A DNA stretch of 64,000 nucleotides from G963691835 sp963691835 (lineage in GTDB: Bacteria > Pseudomonadota > Alphaproteobacteria > Thalassobaculales > Thalassobaculaceae), in NCBI GenBank assembly GCA_963691835.1, contig OY829383.1:1054001-1118000 (forward strand), in the 5' to 3' direction. Shown in pieces: positions 9,010-17,742 of this stretch (position 1 is its first letter; the number at the start of each line of letters is the position of its first letter). Position numbers and translations under genes: made by a program. Below the pieces are notes generated by a model. It did no database searches and was not told where the DNA came from. It was given only the letters and a program-made list of their open reading frames with translations.

Positions 9010-10355
9010 CCCGGCTTGTCGAGGTGGCAGAACGCCCAACTCAAACGATCAGCTCAGATCGTTTCCACCAGAGTCCCCCGATCAACGCCATTCTGCGCGG
9101 TACAGTCGTTGTGCTTGGTCTCGGGGCTCTCGTCCTGTCGCTGTGGGCGTATCTCGTCCCGGTATCGGGGGGCATCGTCGCAGCAGGCTCTCTTGCGGTG
9201 GAGTTGAGCCGCCGTAGCGTGCAGAGCCAGGACGGCGGCATCATTGAGCGGCTCCTCGTCAAAGAGGGATCCACCGTCGAACGGGGGGATGTCGTCGTCG
9301 TCTTCGATCGGGTGCAAGCGCAATCGAACTACGACGTCGCCGACGCGCGATACCTGCGGGCGCTAGCGACCCACAGCCGACTCAGGGCTGAACTTGCGGG
9401 ATCGCCGGAAATCTCGTGGCCCCCTGAAATCAGAACGCGGGCGGATGAGCCCCTGGTGCGGACGCTCCAAGCCGTGGAGACCGATCTCAGGACGGCTCGT
9501 CTCCAGTTCGTCGACGGGCGCCGGGACGTGCTCACCTCAAGGGTGGACGAACTCCAGCAACGAAAGCAGGCCACCCGCCATGAGATCGAGAGCTTCGAGG
9601 AACAATTGGTTCTGATCCACGCGGAAGAGACCGATGTCTCCGCACTCTACGATCGGGGGTTTGAAACCCGTCCGAGGTTGCTCGGTCTGCAACGGCAAGC
9701 GGCAGATGTGCAGGGAGAAATCGGCGCGCTGCAGTCCACGCTGTCCAGCATCCGTGAAAGTGAGAACGGCACCAAGCTTGAGCTCGCCAACATCTCCTAC
9801 GAAAGGACAATGTCGATTGTGGGGGAACTGACGGAAGTTGAGGGTGTGTTGAGCGACGCGACCGAGCGGCGGCTGAGTGCGGCGGCGACCCTCCAACAAA
9901 GTGAAGTGCGCGCGCCCGAGAGCGGAACCGTCGTCGATCTGAGGTTCTTTGGTCCCGGTGGCGTCGTCCGACCCGGAGAGCCGATTTTTGACCTCGTTCC
10001 AACCCCAGACGCTCTGATCATTCGCGCCCGGGTGCGCCCCGTCGACATAGACTCGGTTTACGTGAATCAGTCAGCGCTGGTGCGCCTGAATGCCAGCCGC
10101 AGCCTGTTCGATAATCCCGTCTCCGGCGTCGTCCGGCACATTTCGGCCGACAGCCTGCTCGAGGAGGATCGCCGAACCTCCTACTTCGAAGTCCTCGTCG
10201 AGCTCGACCGTGAAGATGCGAAACGCAAGCTGAGCGCCGATCTCCAACCGGGCATGGTCGTGGACGTGGTTCTGGCCACAGAGGAGCGGACCTTCGTTCA
10301 ATACCTCCTCTCTCCAATTTCCAGGGCGCTCTTCCTTGGCTTCCGGGAGTACTAG
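9006..10355 (+). CDS. HlyD/PrtE-family membrane fusion protein of type I secretion
   Basis: This 449-residue periplasmic adaptor begins in an ATGA overlap with the transporter gene. One membrane helix lies near residues 30-50 (TVVVLGLGALVLSLWAYLV). A first half lipoyl motif follows (QDGGIIERLLVKEGSTVERG). A long helical hairpin covers about 110-290 and includes QLQRKQATRHEIESFEEQL-like coiled coil. The second half lipoyl motif (VRAPESGTVVDLRFFGPGG) precedes a beta-barrel domain. This is the canonical HlyD topology. It connects the inner-membrane ATPase to the outer-membrane channel. The translational coupling with the upstream gene indicates stoichiometric production. Confidence 0.94.
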   Translation: MTRLVEVAERPTQTISSDRFHQSPPINAILRGTVVVLGLGALVLSLWAYLVPVSGGIVAAGSLAVELSRRSVQSQDGGIIERLLVKEGSTVERGDVVVVFDRVQAQSNYDVADARYLRALATHSRLRAELAGSPEISWPPEIRTRADEPLVRTLQAVETDLRTARLQFVDGRRDVLTSRVDELQQRKQATRHEIESFEEQLVLIHAEETDVSALYDRGFETRPRLLGLQRQAADVQGEIGALQSTLSSIRESENGTKLELANISYERTMSIVGELTEVEGVLSDATERRLSAAATLQQSEVRAPESGTVVDLRFFGPGGVVRPGEPIFDLVPTPDALIIRARVRPVDIDSVYVNQSALVRLNASRSLFDNPVSGVVRHISADSLLEEDRRTSYFEVLVELDREDAKRKLSADLQPGMVVDVVLATEERTFVQYLLSPISRALFLGFREY

Positions 10356-10357
10356 CG

Positions 10358-11095
10358 ATGGACGAGACGAACCGCGATACCGCTTCGCTGTCGGACGCCG
10401 ATGTCGTTGCGTCCAACTATGAGGGGTTCATCGATGCCATCGAGGACGGGCGCATCTTCGGATGGGCATTCGACCCTGAAGACAAGGACAGCGCCCTGGC
10501 GGTGGAGATCTTTCATGGCCGGAGCCGTCTGGGCCGCGTGGTAGCCGACCGGTATCGGGCAGACCTTGTGCATTACGGTCACAACCGCGGTCGCAACGCC
10601 TTCGTCTTCAACCTCCCAAAAGCATACTGGGCCGAAGATCCGTCGACCTTTCACGCCTGCTTTGAAGGATCGAACGTCCCCCTTCTCAGGGGCCCAAGGT
10701 GTTCCCGCCTGAGCCCTGTTGACGGATCAATGACCGCGGACTCCCAAACTCAGTCGGGGCAGGAAACGAGCGCGGCAACGCTTGATGCGCTGCTGGGCCG
10801 CGTAGAGGCGTGCGAGCGCGCCATCGTCTCCGTCGTTCATTTGGCCCATCCAGGATCGCCCCACCAGAAAGAGAAGGCGGCGGAACAGGCCACCATCTAC
10901 GCAAAGATAGAAAATCTTAGGGATGACCTCTCAGTACTTGAGGAGTTTTTCGCCCGAAATGACCGAGACATTAAAGAAATAAAAACCCTAATCTCAGCAA
11001 ATAAAAAATCAAAACGTCGTCAAATACTCGGAAAGCGCATCAATTCTGGGCAACTGGCACCTTATAACTCATTTCAGTTATCATACTTCTTTTGA
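10358..11095 (+). CDS. Protein with GWAFDP-type domain and C-terminal coiled coil
   Basis: I cannot assign a function to this 245-residue protein. Residues about 20-110 form a compact domain with the signature GFIDAIEDGRIFGWAFDP, then VEIFHGRSRLGRVVADRYR and NRGRNAFVFNLP. Domains of this G-x-x-x-GWAxDP pattern recur near, or fused to, glycosyltransferases and surface-polysaccharide enzymes in proteobacteria (general recollection, no family name). Residues about 145-235 are heptad-like and charged (KAAEQATIYAKIENLRDDL), a probable coiled coil ending in a basic tail. The last ~60 codons are AT-rich, unlike the first 180. It starts 2 bp after the fusion-protein stop, so it belongs to the secretion operon. 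Confidence 0.65.
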   Translation: MDETNRDTASLSDADVVASNYEGFIDAIEDGRIFGWAFDPEDKDSALAVEIFHGRSRLGRVVADRYRADLVHYGHNRGRNAFVFNLPKAYWAEDPSTFHACFEGSNVPLLRGPRCSRLSPVDGSMTADSQTQSGQETSAATLDALLGRVEACERAIVSVVHLAHPGSPHQKEKAAEQATIYAKIENLRDDLSVLEEFFARNDRDIKEIKTLISANKKSKRRQILGKRINSGQLAPYNSFQLSYFF

Positions 11096-11110
11096 TCAGC
11101 AGATATTTTT

Positions 11111-12355
11111 ATGAAAATACTATCAATTAGTCATAATCATTCCTCCATTCATCCCGGTGGAACGGAACGTTGTGCCGAAGCGCTTCATCGCTCGTACGGC
11201 AGGGCCGAGGGCGTCGAAAGTACCCTGTTGGCGGGCGCGGATCCGGATCTGACACAGGGGCTTCCGGGGACCGCGATCAGCGCCCTGCCGTCCGAGCGGG
11301 GCACATTCCTGTTCCGGGCGCCAGGCTACGATCCCGTCCACCAGTCCAGATCGTCGTTGGAGCCGTTGCTATATGATTTGGCGTGGTTTCTCCGGGATGT
11401 CCGGCCGACGATCGTCCACATTCATCATTTCAATGCCTTCGGGCTTGAGATCCTCAAACTCATTCGGAATGAGGTTCCCCGGGCTCGGATCGTTGTCACG
11501 CTCCATGACTACTATCTGATATGCGCGAACGATGGGTTGTTGTTCACCAGAGACGGGAAACGCTGCCGAAACCCGGGGGTTGATGACTGTGCCGCATGTT
11601 TTCCCGACCATGGGTCGGTCCAGTTCTCCATGCGCCGATCCTTCGTTCTCCAGCACTTGGCGCTGGTGGATGACTTGGTCGCACCCAGCCAGTTCCTAAA
11701 GGACCGTTTTGTCGAGTGGGGTGTCCCGGAACACAAGATCCATCTGATATCCAATGGCATCGACACCCAAACCGCGGCAAGTGGAACCCCCAAACCCGAC
11801 ACCAGCACATTTGGCCTTTTCGGTAATCTTCGGCAGACGAAGGGGTCCATCATCGCCTTGGAAGCCTTCGCGGAGGCCGCGCAATCCGCTCCCCCCGGTA
11901 GACGGCCGACGCTTCACGTCCATGGCTCCGCGCTCTATCAGCCCGAGGATGTTCGGGACGCAATCACCTCAATCGCGGAGAAGGCGGACGGCGCCATCCG
12001 TCTTCACGGACAATATGCCCCCGAAGAGCAGGTGGACGCTCTTGGCCGTGTCGCGTGGGTGCTCGTACCGTCCATCTGGTGGGAGAACGCGCCCCTTGTC
12101 ATCGGGGAGGCCTTCTCCCGGCAACGCCCGGTTCTGTGCAGCGATATCGGCGGCATGGCGGAGGCGGTCCGCCATGGGGTCGACGGCCTCCATGTGCGCG
12201 CAGGCGACATCGACGCATGGCGGGACACCATTCTAGAAATCTCCGGTGACGACACGCTGTGGGCAAAGCTCAGCGGGGGTGTTCGCCCCGTTCGCACGGC
12301 TGAGGAGGCGGCGGCGGATTATCTTGCCCTCTTCGGACACCGGAAGGCGGCATGA
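11111..12355 (+). CDS. GT4-family (GT-B fold) glycosyltransferase
   Basis: This 414-residue protein starts with an N-terminal Rossmann segment containing the glycine-rich HPGGTERCAEALHRSYG loop typical of GT4 acceptors. The C-terminal nucleotide-sugar domain begins near 210 (TFGLFGNLRQTKGSIIALEAF) and contains WENAPLVIGEAFSRQRPVLC. In that segment the Glu of GEAF corresponds to the EX7E signature of retaining GT4 enzymes. It should add a sugar from a nucleotide donor to a surface glycan or protein on the cytoplasmic side. The first ~15 codons lie in an AT-rich patch continuous with the end of the preceding gene. The stop overlaps the methyltransferase start, so the two genes are coupled. Confidence 0.9.
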   Translation: MKILSISHNHSSIHPGGTERCAEALHRSYGRAEGVESTLLAGADPDLTQGLPGTAISALPSERGTFLFRAPGYDPVHQSRSSLEPLLYDLAWFLRDVRPTIVHIHHFNAFGLEILKLIRNEVPRARIVVTLHDYYLICANDGLLFTRDGKRCRNPGVDDCAACFPDHGSVQFSMRRSFVLQHLALVDDLVAPSQFLKDRFVEWGVPEHKIHLISNGIDTQTAASGTPKPDTSTFGLFGNLRQTKGSIIALEAFAEAAQSAPPGRRPTLHVHGSALYQPEDVRDAITSIAEKADGAIRLHGQYAPEEQVDALGRVAWVLVPSIWWENAPLVIGEAFSRQRPVLCSDIGGMAEAVRHGVDGLHVRAGDIDAWRDTILEISGDDTLWAKLSGGVRPVRTAEEAAADYLALFGHRKAA

Positions 12356-13149
12356 CCCTGACGGAACCGCATCACGACCGGGCCCGGGCCGCTGTCGAAC
12401 GGTATCTCACCGACGCGAGCATCATTCTACCGGACAGCTACGCGGAAGAGATCGGCGATGGTGACTACGTCGCGATCGGCGCGGAATTCCTCGGCCATAT
12501 CACTGCTGTCGGCGGTCTGAGACCGGGTCACTCGGTCCTGGACATCGGTTGCGGTCTGGGCCGGGTGGCTTTGCCTCTTTCGCGGTATCTGGAGCCGACA
12601 ACGCCGTATCTCGGGCTTGATGTGGTTCCGGAGAACATCGCCTGGTGCACCAAGGCCATCACCAGCGCATTCGGCAACTTCCACTTCGCCCATTTGGACG
12701 TTCATCACCCCCTCTATCATCCGGCCGGTACCAAATCGATGGCCGACGCGGCGCTGCCGTTGCCCGACCGGAGTATTGATTTTGCGATGATGATTTCGGT
12801 CTTCACGCATCTGAACGCGGAAATGGCGTCACGGTACCTTCCGCTGGTAAGCCGATGCTTGTCGCCCGGTGGCCGGCTGTTCGCGACATTCTTCCTGATC
12901 AATAATCGAAGCCGAGAAGCGGCACAGACCAACCCCCGCTACCCGTTCGACCTGTCCACACCGGGGCCCGTCTATCTCCAGCATGACGATGACATGCTCG
13001 CAGCGACCGCATTTGAAGAGGATTGGTTGGTCAGCACCGCCGGGGCCGTGGGGCTGAAACTCATCGCCCGTCAGGAGGGGCATTGGATCAGTCCCGCTCC
13101 GATGGACGATATGCCCTTCCAGGACATTCTCGTTTTCGAACGGCCCTAG
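12352..13149 (+). CDS. Class I SAM-dependent methyltransferase
   Basis: This 265-residue protein starts in an ATGA overlap with the GT4 gene. Motif I is clear (VLDIGCGLGRVALPLSRY, about 62-79). An acidic residue follows after GLDVV, then the motif IV-like region LPDRSIDFAMMISVFTHL. This is the methyltransferase 11/25 type of small-molecule enzyme. Because it is coupled to a glycosyltransferase, it probably methylates a sugar or a glycan terminus, a common chain-terminating step, but the substrate is inferred from context only. It is the last gene of the plus-strand run and converges on the fucose-synthase gene 34 bp away. Confidence 0.85.
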   Translation: MTLTEPHHDRARAAVERYLTDASIILPDSYAEEIGDGDYVAIGAEFLGHITAVGGLRPGHSVLDIGCGLGRVALPLSRYLEPTTPYLGLDVVPENIAWCTKAITSAFGNFHFAHLDVHHPLYHPAGTKSMADAALPLPDRSIDFAMMISVFTHLNAEMASRYLPLVSRCLSPGGRLFATFFLINNRSREAAQTNPRYPFDLSTPGPVYLQHDDDMLAATAFEEDWLVSTAGAVGLKLIARQEGHWISPAPMDDMPFQDILVFERP

Positions 13150-13183
13150 CAGTCCGGCGGACCCGCCCGGCAGTTTCTGGACG

Positions 13184-14158
13184 TCAGGCCGTTGCGCGCT
13201 TTCCGCGGACACCGCGCGCCTGTTCTTCCGACAACCATTGAAACGCGTGGCGGAGCCCCTCCCGGAGGCCGTAACGCGGTTGCCACCCCATACCCAATAG
13301 GCGGCTGCAGTCGATCAGCTTTCGCGGTGTGCCGTCGGGTTTGGTCGTGTCATGCTCGAACCGTCCCTGCCAACCAGCCACCTCAGCAATCAGATCGGCA
13401 AGTTGACGGATGCTGACCTCCTCGCCTGTGCCAACGTTGATGTGCTCGTCCTCGGAGTAATGCTCCAAGAGAAAGACCAGAGCGTCGGCGAGGTCATCTA
13501 CATGCATGAACTCCCGGAGGGGGCTGCCGGTGCCCCACAGGACCACCTCTTCCGCGCCCTCCTCCCGCGCCTCATAGATGCGGCGCAGCAGGGCGGCGAC
13601 CACGTGGCTGTGTAGCGGATCGAAGTTGTCTCCCGGCCCGTAAAGATTGGTGGGCATGGCGGAAATGAAGTCGGCGCCGTGTTGCCGCCTGTAGGCTTGA
13701 CAAAGCTTGATCCCGGCGATCTTGGCCACGGCATACCATTGGTTCGTCGGCTCAAGCGGGCCGGTCAGAAGCGAATCCTCGGGCATCGGCTGCGGCGCCA
13801 ACCTTGGATAGATGCAGGAGGAGCCTAGAAACAAGAGCTTCTCAACGCCCACACGGTGCGCGGAGTCCACCAGGTTCGCCTCAATCATCAGGTTGTCGTA
13901 GAGGAAAGGAGCCGGCTGGCTATTGTTGGCGTAGATGCCGCCAACCTTCGCCGCTGCGATTACGACCACCTCGGGCTTCTGGGCAGCCATCCAGGCCTCG
14001 ACGTCGGCTTGGCGGGTGAGATCCACCGTCTCCCGGTCGACCGTGATCACCTCGCAGTCTTCGGCCGCCAGACGCCGGAGCATGGCGCTGCCGACCATTC
14101 CTTTGTGGCCCGCAACAAAGATTCGCTTTCCTTTGATGTCGTAGATGCGATCGGCCAT
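13184..14158 (-). CDS. fcl: GDP-L-fucose synthase
   Basis: The 324 residues fit the usual length of GDP-4-keto-6-deoxy-D-mannose epimerase/reductase. The NADP-binding Rossmann motif is GHKGMVGSAMLRRL (about 16-29). The short-chain dehydrogenase catalytic set is present: Ser in LGSSCIYP, and Tyr and Lys in WYAVAKIAG. The enzyme makes GDP-L-fucose from the product of GDP-mannose dehydratase (Gmd). No gmd gene is in this window, so the precursor must come from elsewhere. It faces the glycosyltransferase locus and may supply it with fucose, though its transcription is separate. Confidence 0.95.
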   Translation of the reverse strand: MADRIYDIKGKRIFVAGHKGMVGSAMLRRLAAEDCEVITVDRETVDLTRQADVEAWMAAQKPEVVVIAAAKVGGIYANNSQPAPFLYDNLMIEANLVDSAHRVGVEKLLFLGSSCIYPRLAPQPMPEDSLLTGPLEPTNQWYAVAKIAGIKLCQAYRRQHGADFISAMPTNLYGPGDNFDPLHSHVVAALLRRIYEAREEGAEEVVLWGTGSPLREFMHVDDLADALVFLLEHYSEDEHINVGTGEEVSIRQLADLIAEVAGWQGRFEHDTTKPDGTPRKLIDCSRLLGMGWQPRYGLREGLRHAFQWLSEEQARGVRGKRATA

Positions 14159-14341
14159 GTCTCACCGGCTCTTGCGCGGCCCGCCGCTCGGAACGCTGAG
14201 GCCGAACAAACCACATTTCGCCTCGTCCGATAAGCGGCGAGATGCCGAACCCGGCTTGGTCAGAAGCGTGCGTCACCCCGCTGCATTGACCCTCCCTTCC
14301 CCCACGCTACCCTTACGGATGGCTCAATAGGGAGACCGCCG

Positions 14342-14503
14342 ATGAACCGCCCGTATCTGGCTTTGCTGCTGTGCGCCCTCCTGACCGTCGCGTCCGCTGG
14401 CGCTGTGCTCGCGTGCGAGGCGTCGGTCGATGATAACCTTTGCGCAGCGACCGAGACCTTTGATCCAAGAACGGCAGAATGCATCCCCTTGGCCGACGCT
14501 TAA
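14342..14503 (+). CDS. Small exported Cys-containing protein, 53 residues
   Basis: This short gene starts at an ATG preceded by AGGGAG. It encodes an N-terminal hydrophobic signal (YLALLLCALLTVASAGAVLA) followed directly by Cys25 in the context VLAC, an imperfect lipobox. The rest (EASVDDNLCAATETFDPRTA onward) has two further cysteines, Cys34 and Cys47. It is either a small lipoprotein or a disulfide-bearing periplasmic peptide. The next gene starts 9 bp after its stop and also encodes an exported protein, so the two probably form an operon. No homologue is recognised. Confidence 0.55.
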   Translation: MNRPYLALLLCALLTVASAGAVLACEASVDDNLCAATETFDPRTAECIPLADA

Positions 14504-14512
14504 CGGTCTGAC

Positions 14513-14968
14513 ATGGGTGCTCAAGTCATAGGCCGCTTTCTCGGCCTGATCGTGATGGGCGGCATTTTCCTTACCGCAAGCAGCGGATGGGCGGAAGACA
14601 TGCTAGAACGCTATCGCTGGCAGGATAGGCTTGTCGTCACCTTCGCTGCGGCGGCCCCTTCCAAACCTGCCACAGCGCAAAGAGCGGAGCAGACCGTGTT
14701 GCCTGCGGAGTGGCAGGACCGTGATCTCGTCCTCATTCATGTTGCCGCCGACAATCGGGTGACAGTCGATGGAAAAGCCGATGACCATCTGGAGGGGAGC
14801 GCCCTGCGGCAGCGCTACGGTATCGACAACGGCCGGTTCACAGCCCTCCTGATCGGCAAGGATGGCGGCGTGAAGGTCAGATCCGGTGACATCCTCGAGA
14901 ACGGTGATCTGTTCGCGACCATCGACGCGATGCCGATGCGTCAATCGGAGATGGGGCGGAACAACTAG
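14513..14968 (+). CDS. DUF4174-like periplasmic protein
   Basis: This 151-residue protein has an N-terminal hydrophobic stretch ending near residue 24 (GLIVMGGIFLTASSGWA), a likely signal peptide. The mature part opens with LERYRWQDRLVVTFAA and contains RYGIDNGRFTALLIGKDGGVK and a closing FATIDAMPMRQ. This pattern matches DUF4174 proteins, a thioredoxin-like-fold family of unknown function common in Alphaproteobacteria. No CxxC motif is present, so redox catalysis is not expected. It follows the 53-residue exported protein by 9 bp. The function is unknown. Confidence 0.75.
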   Translation: MGAQVIGRFLGLIVMGGIFLTASSGWAEDMLERYRWQDRLVVTFAAAAPSKPATAQRAEQTVLPAEWQDRDLVLIHVAADNRVTVDGKADDHLEGSALRQRYGIDNGRFTALLIGKDGGVKVRSGDILENGDLFATIDAMPMRQSEMGRNN

Positions 14969-15132
14969 TTCAGTCCAACCGTCATCGGGACCGAGGCGCC
15001 CCTCACAACACCGGAATGCAGCGCTTTAGGCCCCCGAAGATGGACCGAGTGTGCTATATCCCGCCGCGACCGGTCCAGCATGGCCCGCGATTTGGGGATC
15101 GCGGGCGCGTCCGCAACGGAAAGAGTGCCGAC

Positions 15133-17181
15133 ATGTCCGAAGCCAAGCCGAGATACGGCGCCCGCGACATCACACGGTACAAGCGCCACTGGGCCCACCG
15201 CTTCGGCGTTGCTCCCTTCCTGCCCATGTCGCGGGAAGAGATGGATCTGCTCGGCTGGGACAGTTGCGACGTCATCCTGGTGACAGGCGACGCCTATGTG
15301 GACCATCCCAGCTTCGGCATGGCCGTGATCGGCCGGACCTTGGAGGCGCAAGGCTTCCGGGTTGGCATCATCGCGCAGCCGGATTGGCGGAGCCCGAAGG
15401 CCTTCAAGGCTCTGGGGCGCCCGAACCTCTACTTCGGGATCACCGCCGGCAACATGGACAGCATGGTCAACCACTACACGGCTGACCGTCGCATCCGTTC
15501 CGACGACAGTTACACGGCCGGTGGGAAGCATGGCAGCCGGCCCGATCGGGCGGTGCTGGTTTACTCCCAACGATGCCGGGAAGCCTACAAAGGTGTGCCG
15601 CTGGTCATAGGCGGTATCGAGGCGTCTCTGCGCCGGATCGCTCACTTCGATCATTGGTCGGAGAAGGTGCGTCGCTCCGCCCTGATCGACTCCAAGGCCG
15701 ACATTCTCCTCTACGGCAACGCGGAACGCGCGATCGTCGACGTGACCCATCGTATTGCGAAGGGCGAGGATCCAAAGCGCATGTTCGACGTCCGGGGCAT
15801 CGCGCTGATCAAGACCGACGACGTTGACGATCACACCGAAATCGACATGTCCTCGATCGACGATCCCGCCCCGCGTTACAGCCGGTCGGACGACAAGCTG
15901 GTCATCCGCCTGCCCTCCTACGAGACGGTTCGGGACGACCCCGAGGTCTATGCGCAAGGGTCCCGCGTCCTCCATCTGGAAAGCAACCCGGGCAACGCGC
16001 GGCCACTGGTACAGCGCCACGGCGACCGGGACGTCTGGGTGACGCCGCCGCCGGTGCCGCTGACCACCAAGGAAATGGACTGGGTCTTCGACCACGCCTA
16101 CGCGCGGGCTCCCCATCCCTCCTACGAGGACGCCCCGATCCCGGCATGGGACATGATCCGTTTCTCCGTCAATGTGATGCGGGGCTGCTTTGGTGGCTGC
16201 ACGTTCTGCTCCATCACCGAGCATGAGGGACGGATCATTCAAAGCCGCTCCCAGGACTCGATCACCCGCGAGATCGAGGCGATGCGGGACAAGATTCCGG
16301 AGTTCCGGGGGCAGGTGTCCGATCTCGGCGGCCCGACGGCCAACATGTACCAGATGACCTGTAAGGACCCCGAGATCGAGCGGACGTGCCGACGGTTGTC
16401 TTGCGTCTATCCGACGATCTGCAAGAACCTCAATACGGACCATGGTCCGTTGATCGACCTCTACCGCGCGTCGCGGGGCATCAAGGGGGTGCGCAAAGTC
16501 TCGATCAGTTCGGGACTCCGCTACGATCTCGCGGTCGAGAGCCCCGCCTACATCAAGGAACTCGTCACCCATCACGTGGGCGGCTACCTCAAGATCGCGC
16601 CGGAGCACACCGAGGACGGCCCGCTCACCAAGATGATGAAGCCGGGCATCGGTACCTATGACAGGTTCAAGGAGTTGTTCGACGCCGCGGCCAAGGCGGC
16701 CGGAAAGATCTATTTCCTGATCCCCTATTTCATCGCCGCCCATCCCGGCTGCAAGGACGAGGACATGATGAACCTCGCCGTGTGGCTGAAACGGAACAAC
16801 TACCGGGCGGATCAGGTCCAGACGTTCACCCCCACACCGATGGCCATGGCCACGGCCATGTACTACTCGGAGCGCAATCCCCTGAAGCCTGTCCGGCGGG
16901 ATAGTTCGGAGAAGGTCGAGACGGCGAAAGGCCTCCGGCAGCGGCGTCTCCACAAGGCCTTCCTCCGCTATCACGACCCGGAGAACTGGCCCCTGCTGCG
17001 GGAAGCGCTGAAGCGAATGGGCCGCGCGGATCTGATCGGGAACGGAAAGCGGCATCTGATACCGTCCTGGCAGCCCGCCGGGACCGGCAAGGCCTCTGAG
17101 GGGAGCCGGCGCAAAACCGGCCGGAAGGACGGCGGCAAACGCCGCGGCGGCACCTTCCGCACAACCGGACGGCCGGGCTGA
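15133..17181 (+). CDS. YgiQ-family radical SAM protein
   Basis: The chosen start is the ATG at 15133 (682 residues), preceded by GGAAAGAG and followed by the conserved family opening. In-frame codons upstream of it show no homology. Residues about 20-90 (HWAHRFGVAPFLPMSREEMD, LGWDSCDVILVTGDAYVDHP) are diagnostic of the YgiQ/UPF0313 family. The radical SAM cluster is CX3CX2C at Cys352, Cys356 and Cys359 (RGCFGGCTFCS), which binds a [4Fe-4S] cluster and S-adenosylmethionine. The tail is Lys/Arg/Gly-rich, as is usual for the family. Its reaction has not been established to my knowledge. The stop overlaps the next start by one base. Confidence 0.93.
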   Translation: MSEAKPRYGARDITRYKRHWAHRFGVAPFLPMSREEMDLLGWDSCDVILVTGDAYVDHPSFGMAVIGRTLEAQGFRVGIIAQPDWRSPKAFKALGRPNLYFGITAGNMDSMVNHYTADRRIRSDDSYTAGGKHGSRPDRAVLVYSQRCREAYKGVPLVIGGIEASLRRIAHFDHWSEKVRRSALIDSKADILLYGNAERAIVDVTHRIAKGEDPKRMFDVRGIALIKTDDVDDHTEIDMSSIDDPAPRYSRSDDKLVIRLPSYETVRDDPEVYAQGSRVLHLESNPGNARPLVQRHGDRDVWVTPPPVPLTTKEMDWVFDHAYARAPHPSYEDAPIPAWDMIRFSVNVMRGCFGGCTFCSITEHEGRIIQSRSQDSITREIEAMRDKIPEFRGQVSDLGGPTANMYQMTCKDPEIERTCRRLSCVYPTICKNLNTDHGPLIDLYRASRGIKGVRKVSISSGLRYDLAVESPAYIKELVTHHVGGYLKIAPEHTEDGPLTKMMKPGIGTYDRFKELFDAAAKAAGKIYFLIPYFIAAHPGCKDEDMMNLAVWLKRNNYRADQVQTFTPTPMAMATAMYYSERNPLKPVRRDSSEKVETAKGLRQRRLHKAFLRYHDPENWPLLREALKRMGRADLIGNGKRHLIPSWQPAGTGKASEGSRRKTGRKDGGKRRGGTFRTTGRPG

Positions 17182-17693
17182 TGCGCAAGACACTCAAGAT
17201 CCTTCACACCCTCTCGTCGTGCGGATTGATCGGGGGATTGTTCGCCTATGCTGTGCTGCTGCTGAACGAACCCCTAGAACCTGTCGCCTATGCGGAGATG
17301 CGGGGCTACGTCGCGTCCATCAGCAATCTTGTGCTGATCCCTTCCCTCGGGATCGCGCTTGTCTCCGGGCTGTTGGCGATGATGGTGCATCGGGCGTTTC
17401 TCGAACCCCGGTGGGTTTGGGCGAAGGCTGCGCTTGGCATTCTGATGTTCAAAGGTGTGCTGACAATCGTCGGGGCGAAGGCAGATCACGCCGCCAATCT
17501 GGCGCAGGACATCGTCGCCGGAACCGCCACACGGGCGGACATCGAGACGGCATTGGCCTACGAGTGGTGGACGCTTTGGACCGTGCTCGCGATCTCCGCG
17601 GCGAACGTGGTCCTCGGCGTCTGGCGGCCTCTTCTCAAACGCCGCAGCGCCATTCGTTCAAATAAATCAACAGACGCACACGCCACACCATAG
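17181..17693 (+). CDS. DUF2269-like integral membrane protein
   Basis: This 170-residue protein has four hydrophobic helices, visible at about 10-30 (SSCGLIGGLFAYAVLLL), 45-70 (LVLIPSLGIALVSGLLAMMV), 78-100 (WAKAALGILMFKGVLTIV) and 130-150 (WTLWTVLAISAANVVLGVW). It resembles the DUF2269 group of predicted membrane proteins. The ATG shares its first base with the last base of the ygiQ stop (TGATG), so the two are translationally coupled, although no functional link is known. The role is unknown. Confidence 0.7.
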   Translation: MRKTLKILHTLSSCGLIGGLFAYAVLLLNEPLEPVAYAEMRGYVASISNLVLIPSLGIALVSGLLAMMVHRAFLEPRWVWAKAALGILMFKGVLTIVGAKADHAANLAQDIVAGTATRADIETALAYEWWTLWTVLAISAANVVLGVWRPLLKRRSAIRSNKSTDAHATP

Positions 17694-17742
17694 CGTTTGA
17701 CCACGCCGCTCAGATCGTCCTAGGCTTTCGCTGCACTGCGGG

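Noticed and set aside
14965..17193. 742-codon open frame on the minus strand opposite ygiQ
   Set aside because: It mirrors the YgiQ gene, has no recognisable domains and carries the Arg/Gly/Val-rich composition typical of antisense frames in GC-rich DNA.
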